DNA of 64,000 nt, taken from the NCBI RefSeq assembly GCF_036039175.1, contig NZ_JAYXKP010000006.1, forward strand, positions 1-64,000. Direction: 5' to 3'. Within the stretch, counting starts at the first letter, position 1. Every line of letters begins with the position of its first letter. The translations under genes were made by a program, and so were the position numbers. The stretch comes from Marinilactibacillus sp036039175 (GTDB lineage: Bacteria; Bacillota; Bacilli; Lactobacillales; Carnobacteriaceae_A). Shown one piece after another: positions 63,114 to 64,000 of the stretch. The notes under the pieces are model-generated. The model was not told where the DNA came from. It worked only from the letters and a program-made list of their open reading frames with translations, and ran no database searches.

Positions 63114-64000
63114 ATGAGTTTTTTCTCTAGTATTCAAGATCGAAATGATTTCTTTAGACTTTTAGGTATCTCTAAGCAACAAATGACTTACTTATTATAC
63201 AATAAAGAAAAGAAGGGTACCGAAAATTCCTACCATACTTTTGAAATAGAAAAGAAAAGTGGTGGTGTACGAGTGATAAACGCACCAAATGAGGAATTAA
63301 AATATATTCAAAAAAAATTAGCTGCTCTACTTTGGACGGCCCAAAAAGAAATCTGGAAAGTCAATGAAGTAAAACCTAATATATCTCATGCTTTTCAAAA
63401 AGAACAAAGCATTATAACCAATGCTAAAATACATAGAAATAAAAAGTATGTTTTAAATGTAGACTTAGAAGACTTTTTTAATAGTTTCCATTTCGGCAGA
63501 GTTAAAGGCTTCTTTGAGAAGAATAGAGAATTTAAAGTCCCGGAAGAAGTAGCATTAATTATTGCACAGTTAACGTGCTACCAAGGCACTTTACCTCAAG
63601 GTTCTCCTAGTTCTCCAATAATTACTAATTTAATATGTAAAATATTAGATTTTAGAATCTTAAAACTTTCAAAAAAATATAAGCTAGACTATACAAGATA
63701 TGCAGATGACTTAACATTTTCAACAAATGACAAACCATTTTATAATCAAAGAGAGAATTTTTTATTAGAATTAGAAAAAGAAATTAAACGAGCTGGTTTT
63801 TCAATGAATGAAAAAAAGACTAGGTTTCAATTTAATACTTCACGCCAAGAAGTAACAGGGTTAGTCGTTAACAAAAAATTAAACGTTCCCAAAGAATACT
63901 ACAAAAATACCAGAGCGATGGCTCACAGTTTTTATAAACACGGACAATTTTTTGTTCATGGCGAACAGGGCAGTATCAACCAACTAGAAGGCCGTTTTGC
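63114..64000 (+). CDS. Retron reverse transcriptase (partial, runs off the window end)
   Basis: An open frame of 295 codons to the window end, with no stop. Retron RT motifs are in order: NAKIH (103-107, the NAxxH motif), the catalytic region VDLEDFFNSFHFGRV, LPQGSPSSPIITN (160-172), YADDLTFS (196-203, catalytic), and VTGL (247-250, retron VTG). Residues SINQLEGRF end the window. AGGAAGTGA precedes the ATG at 63114. The pattern SRQEVTGL...VN and the NRLGRVKG-like regions fit the Ec67 branch; that branch carries a C-terminal TOPRIM nuclease-like domain, which would lie beyond this window. The RT uses the adjacent RNA as template and primer. Confidence 0.92.
   Translation, partial: MSFFSSIQDRNDFFRLLGISKQQMTYLLYNKEKKGTENSYHTFEIEKKSGGVRVINAPNEELKYIQKKLAALLWTAQKEIWKVNEVKPNISHAFQKEQSIITNAKIHRNKKYVLNVDLEDFFNSFHFGRVKGFFEKNREFKVPEEVALIIAQLTCYQGTLPQGSPSSPIITNLICKILDFRILKLSKKYKLDYTRYADDLTFSTNDKPFYNQRENFLLELEKEIKRAGFSMNEKKTRFQFNTSRQEVTGLVVNKKLNVPKEYYKNTRAMAHSFYKHGQFFVHGEQGSINQLEGRF

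Overview
The window is chromosomal DNA of a low-GC Gram-positive bacterium. Strong AGGAGG-type ribosome sites, several TTG and GTG starts, T-box leaders, PTS sugar uptake, LCP and TagO wall-polymer genes and a GlpK-GlpO-GlpF glycerol operon all point to the Lactobacillales. A Carnobacteriaceae-like genus is my best guess; this is an inference from gene content, not from a marker gene. Most genes lie on the minus strand.

Layout. 0.1-6.4 kb: DegV and YigZ-type proteins, then a wall-polymer cluster (two LCP ligases around TagO, and an SGNH hydrolase). 6.5-9.3 kb: nagA-nagB-nagR, with a NagR-type palindrome inside the promoter. 9.3-11.7 kb: NAD salvage (pncB, nadE). 11.8-13.7 kb: two glycosyltransferases, one TagA-like. 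13.8-17.1 kb: GrpB-like, pyridoxamine oxidase-like, a PAS/degenerate-GGDEF protein, a small kinase and DUF1294. 17.1-20.5 kb: a demethylmenaquinone/NADH dehydrogenase module (hepT, ndh, menA), followed by four DnaA-box-like 9-mers spaced exactly 12 bp apart. 20.6-23.4 kb: small housekeeping and unknown genes. 23.4-26.9 kb: methionine importer metNIQ behind two tandem Met-type T-boxes. 27-29.5 kb: a decayed coding remnant beside a small acidic protein, a PadR-DUF2812 pair with a long operator, and a tandem duplicate of small proteins. 29.8-35.6 kb: MgtC, a binding-protein-dependent ABC transporter and a DUF218 protein behind one promoter flanked by two matching operators; mgtC appears out of frame with its best start at a T7 tract. 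35.9-38.9 kb: membrane protein, MFS exporter, lipoprotein, acetyltransferase. 39.0-41.2 kb: an AT-rich two-gene cassette of unknown function. 41.2-48.3 kb: guaA, a GST and glpKOF. 48.56-49.53 kb: nineteen tandem 51-bp repeats arranged in a 204-bp higher-order unit. 49.6-53.9 kb: an Mga-type regulator, a Cys-less Nox-like flavoprotein, DUF3021 and an SDR. 54-58.4 kb: beta-glucoside PTS and phospho-beta-glucosidase with a divergent GntR regulator.

58.6-64.0 kb is a defence island. It holds a three-gene ABC-3C-type operon (predicted nuclease-bearing effector, middle component, DUF3732 ABC ATPase), each gene joined to the next by an ATGA overlap. Next to it is a retron: an extended -10 promoter, a noncoding RNA bounded by an 11-bp a1/a2 inverted repeat, and a reverse transcriptase that runs off the window end. 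The RT and RNA most resemble the Ec67 type, whose RT carries a C-terminal TOPRIM domain; that part lies outside this window. The retron and its next-door ABC-3C operon are the most exciting content here.
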